DNA of 64,000 bases from an uncultured Paracoccaceae bacterium (GTDB lineage: Bacteria; Pseudomonadota; Alphaproteobacteria; Rhodobacterales; Rhodobacteraceae), in contig CANLVP010000002.1 in assembly GCA_947494675.1 (NCBI GenBank), positions 434,001-498,000 of the forward strand, written 5' to 3'. Both the position numbers and the translations under genes were made by a program. Below the pieces are notes generated by a model, which did not search any database, had not been told where the DNA came from, and worked only from the letters and a program-made list of their open reading frames with translations. This document shows, in pieces, positions 61,792 through 64,000 of the stretch. Numbering within the stretch: the stretch's first letter is position 1; each line of letters opens with the position of its first letter.

Positions 61792-62481
61792 ATGTCCGCC
61801 CAACAACCGCATGTCTTGATTGTGGAAGATGAGCCCGCCCAGCGCGAGGTGCTGGCCTATAACCTTGAGGCCGAAGGCTTTCGTGTCAGCCAAGCCGAAG
61901 ACGGGGAAGAAGGGCTCTTGCTCCTCTCCGAAGATCCGCCCGACGTCGTGGTCCTTGACTGGATGCTGCCCTCTGTTTCGGGGATTGAGGTCTGCCGCCG
62001 CGTCAAGATCGACCCGGCCACACGCGCCATCGCGGTCATCATGCTCTCGGCCAAATCCGAAGATACCGACAAGGTGCGTGGCTTGGAAACCGGGGCCGAT
62101 GACTATGTGGCCAAACCCTATTCCATGTCCGAACTCATGGCCCGCGTCCGGTCGCAACTGCGCCGCGTGCGTCCCGCGACCGTGGGTCAGATCCTGACCT
62201 TTGACGACATCGTGCTGGATGCCGAAACCCACCGTGTGACCCGCGGCGATGACCCACTGAAGCTAGGGCCAACTGAATTTCGCCTGCTTAGCACCTTCAT
62301 GGAAAAGCCAGGCCGCGTCTGGTCGCGCGATCAATTGCTCGACCGGGTCTGGGGTCGCGACATCTATGTCGATACCCGCACCGTTGACGTCCACGTGGGG
62401 CGCCTGCGCAAAGTGCTGACCCAAGGCGGCGGCGATGATCCCGTCCGCACCGTACGCGGCGCGGGATACGCTTTGGGCTAA
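61792..62481 (+). CDS. phoB: Phosphate regulon response regulator PhoB
   Basis: A 229-residue OmpR/PhoB-type regulator. Receiver features are the acidic pocket EDE (12-14), phosphoacceptor Asp 56 in VVVLDWMLPS, and Lys in VAKPYSMSEL. The winged helix shows LKLGPTEFRLLSTFME and DVHVGRLRKVLTQGG. It binds Pho boxes such as the one at 56168. It is the last gene of the phosphate cluster, 3 bases after phoU. Confidence 0.94.
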   Translation: MSAQQPHVLIVEDEPAQREVLAYNLEAEGFRVSQAEDGEEGLLLLSEDPPDVVVLDWMLPSVSGIEVCRRVKIDPATRAIAVIMLSAKSEDTDKVRGLETGADDYVAKPYSMSELMARVRSQLRRVRPATVGQILTFDDIVLDAETHRVTRGDDPLKLGPTEFRLLSTFMEKPGRVWSRDQLLDRVWGRDIYVDTRTVDVHVGRLRKVLTQGGGDDPVRTVRGAGYALG

Positions 62482-62535
62482 TTTCCGCTAGGTCGGCTGG
62501 AAAACGGGTGCAATAGTCGGGCAGGGAGACCTGTC

Positions 62536-63726
62536 ATGGCACATCCAAATCCAGCTTTCACTACGGCGGAATACAACGACCGCCTGACCCGCGTGCGCAC
62601 CGCTATGGACCGCGCAGGCGTCGAGGTTTTGTTTGTCGCCGACCCCTCCAACATGTCATGGCTCACCGGCTATGACGGCTGGTCCTTCTATGTGCACCAA
62701 GGCGTGCTGATCGGCCCCGACGGCCCGCCGCTGTGGTGGGGTCGTGCCATGGACGGCGCGGGCGCGCGGCGCACGGTCTGGATGGATGACGACTGCATAC
62801 ATCACTATGATGACACCTACGTCCAAAACCCCGACAAACACCCTATGGCGACCCTATCGGCCTTGATTGCCGATTACGGCTGGGGCGGTCTTAACCTCGC
62901 CGTTGAAATGGACAATTACTATTTCAGTGCAGCCTGTTACGTCGAACTCCTCAAGCATCACGTGAAGATTTCCGACGCCACTGGCCTCGTGAACTGGCAA
63001 CGCCTGGTCAAATCCACGCAAGAAATCACCTATATGCGGCGCGCCGGGGCCATCGTCACCAAGATGCACCGCATGATCGCCGAAACGGCCCATGTCGGGT
63101 TGCGTAAAAACGACCTCATCGCCGAGATCTACCGCACCGGCATCCAAGGGGCTGATGGCCACTGGGGAGATTATCCCGCCATTGTGCCTATGGCTCCTTC
63201 TGGCGCTGACGCTACGGCGCCGCACCTGACGTGGGATGACACGCCTTTGCAGGCGGGTGAGGCGACGTTCTTTGAAATCGCCGGGGCCTATCGCCGCTAC
63301 CAATGTCCGCAAAGTCGCACGCTATTATTTGGCGAGGTGCCCGCCACCTACCGCAAGGCAGAGGACGCCGTGATCGCTGCCACCGACGCCGTGCTGGACA
63401 TAGCCGCCCCAGGTGCCACCTGCGAGGACATCGCGCAGACATTCAACACAACGCTCGCCCGCCATGGCTTTCACAAAGACAGCCGCTGCGGCTACGCCAT
63501 CGGTCTGTCCTACCCACCCGATTGGGGCGAGCGCACGATCTCGCTCCGGGCAGGGGACACAACCCAGCTCGCCGCAGGCATGACCCTGCATTTCATGCCC
63601 GCGCTTTGGCTGGACGACGGCGGGATCGAGATGACCGAACCCTTGGTCATCACAGACACCGGTTGCGAAAAACTGTGCCAAACCCCCAGCGGTCTTGTGG
63701 TCAAACCGGACACCGGCACATTTTAA
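62536..63726 (+). CDS. M24-family hydrolase, DoeA/EutD-like (ectoine hydrolase family)
   Basis: A 396-residue protein with the creatinase/pita-bread fold. DPSNMSWLTGYDGWSFYVHQ, DATGLVNWQRLVKSTQEITYMR and GLSYPPDWGERT resemble ectoine hydrolase DoeA/EutD. Usual metal-ligand positions look altered (FFEIAGAYRRYQCPQSRTL lacks the second Asp), as in creatinase. Ectoine hydrolases cleave the ectoine ring. No other ectoine-use gene is adjacent, so the substrate may be a related cyclic amide or N-methyl compound. An AT-only inverted repeat spans its stop. Confidence 0.78.
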   Translation: MAHPNPAFTTAEYNDRLTRVRTAMDRAGVEVLFVADPSNMSWLTGYDGWSFYVHQGVLIGPDGPPLWWGRAMDGAGARRTVWMDDDCIHHYDDTYVQNPDKHPMATLSALIADYGWGGLNLAVEMDNYYFSAACYVELLKHHVKISDATGLVNWQRLVKSTQEITYMRRAGAIVTKMHRMIAETAHVGLRKNDLIAEIYRTGIQGADGHWGDYPAIVPMAPSGADATAPHLTWDDTPLQAGEATFFEIAGAYRRYQCPQSRTLLFGEVPATYRKAEDAVIAATDAVLDIAAPGATCEDIAQTFNTTLARHGFHKDSRCGYAIGLSYPPDWGERTISLRAGDTTQLAAGMTLHFMPALWLDDGGIEMTEPLVITDTGCEKLCQTPSGLVVKPDTGTF

Positions 63727-63745
63727 TTTGACTGCAAAATTAAAA
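63721..63745. repeat. AT-only inverted repeat overlapping the doeA-like stop codon
   Basis: TTTTAATTT at 63721-63729 and AAATTAAAA at 63737-63745 are reverse complements around a 7-base loop. The TAA stop lies inside the left arm. The stem is weak but stands out in a GC-rich sequence. It could be a terminator-like element or a protein-binding site for the next gene. Confidence 0.35.
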
Positions 63746-63762
63746 AGAGGCTACCAACCCCC

Positions 63763-64000
63763 ATGACTGAAAAAACCTACCTTGGCTTCGATCTGGGGAC
63801 CTCCGGCCTGCGCGGATTGCTTGTTACCGCCGATGATACGCCCATTGCATCGTTCGAAGCGCATTACGACACCGCACAGCCCCACAAGGGGTGGAGCGAG
63901 CAGAACCCAACCGACTGGATCATCGCCTGTCAAGCCGTCGCCCGTGGCCTGCGCGACGCGGCCCCACAGGCCTGGGCCAATATCGCTGGCATCGGTGTCT
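63763..64000 (+). CDS. Xylulokinase-like FGGY sugar kinase, N-terminal fragment (runs off the window edge)
   Basis: From the ATG at 63763 an open frame runs to the edge (79 codons). The N-terminus YLGFDLGTSGLRGLLVTADD is the FGGY/ASKHA phosphate-binding loop, and QPHKGWSEQNPTDWIIA is the conserved xylulokinase-type segment. AAAGAGG lies about 12 bases upstream. The sugar specificity cannot be set from this fragment; xylulose is likeliest. Confidence 0.78.
   Translation, partial: MTEKTYLGFDLGTSGLRGLLVTADDTPIASFEAHYDTAQPHKGWSEQNPTDWIIACQAVARGLRDAAPQAWANIAGIGV

Noticed and set aside
1-64000. CRISPR arrays, insertion sequences, prophage genes, rRNA or a secretion-system cluster
   Set aside because: No regularly spaced repeats, transposase-like proteins, phage structural genes or rRNA-like sequence were seen in the window.

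Overview
The window is chromosomal DNA from a GC-rich alphaproteobacterium, most likely a marine member of the roseobacter group (Rhodobacterales). Supporting signs are a DddQ-type cupin of the DMSP lyase family, heterotetrameric sarcosine oxidase, the ChpT phosphotransferase of the CckA-ChpT-CtrA relay, an ornithine-lipid olsBA pair, a ribosomal protein L21 with a long alanine/lysine and helix-hairpin-helix tail, and the long alphaproteobacterial PstC and PstA. No insertion sequence, prophage, CRISPR array or rRNA was seen. Genes are tightly packed: no gap exceeds about 260 bases, and several convergent pairs overlap.

Layout. 1-1536: an edge-truncated MBL-fold hydrolase gene, divergent from an EnvZ-like sensor kinase. 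1737-6915: a dipeptide-type ABC importer whose two ATPases are fused. 7054-12532 (minus): a branched-chain-amino-acid-type (Liv) ABC importer whose LivM permease carries a C-terminal alpha/beta hydrolase; a solo LuxR-family regulator diverges from it across an intergenic region with two perfect palindromes. 13663-24456 (minus): a nine-gene methylated-compound operon made of an MttB-family methyltransferase, a DddQ-like cupin, a GATase1/AraC regulator, sarcosine oxidase soxBDAG and a dimethylglycine-dehydrogenase-like flavoenzyme. A LysR regulator and an MmgE/PrpD protein lie divergently at 24555-26919. 27172-29351: tRNA-Ser(CGA), a DUF2059-like secreted protein, a methyltransferase and a lipoprotein. 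29530-35621: rplU-rpmA, three GNAT acetyltransferases, obgE, proB, proA. 35618-39936: chpT, DUF3553, olsBA, a divergent ThiE-like protein, TfoX-like protein, trmJ. 39940-45910 (minus): a second Liv importer with two small exported proteins inserted between livF and livH. 46111-50376: a peptidoglycan-binding/Tae4-like amidase, a second GATase1/AraC regulator, class II DAHP synthase and a PAS protein. 50547-53779: yicC, gmk, a gamma-carbonic anhydrase and metC. 53776-62481: the phosphate regulon phoR-pstSCAB-phoU-phoB with an upstream Pho box. 62536-64000: a DoeA/EutD-like hydrolase and the start of a xylulokinase-like gene.

How it fits together. The likeliest integrated system is the 13.6-26.9 kb locus. 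Two demethylating flavoenzyme systems (dimethylglycine to sarcosine to glycine, with one-carbon units passed to tetrahydrofolate by GcvT-like domains) are placed downstream of an MttB-family protein that could remove the first methyl from a betaine-type compound. The DddQ-like cupin and the PrpD-family protein point instead, or in addition, to DMSP/acrylate chemistry. The adjacent liv operon with its hydrolase-tethered permease could supply a substrate. These links are inferences from gene order. The rest of the window is mostly conserved housekeeping, nutrient-uptake and phosphate-response genes.
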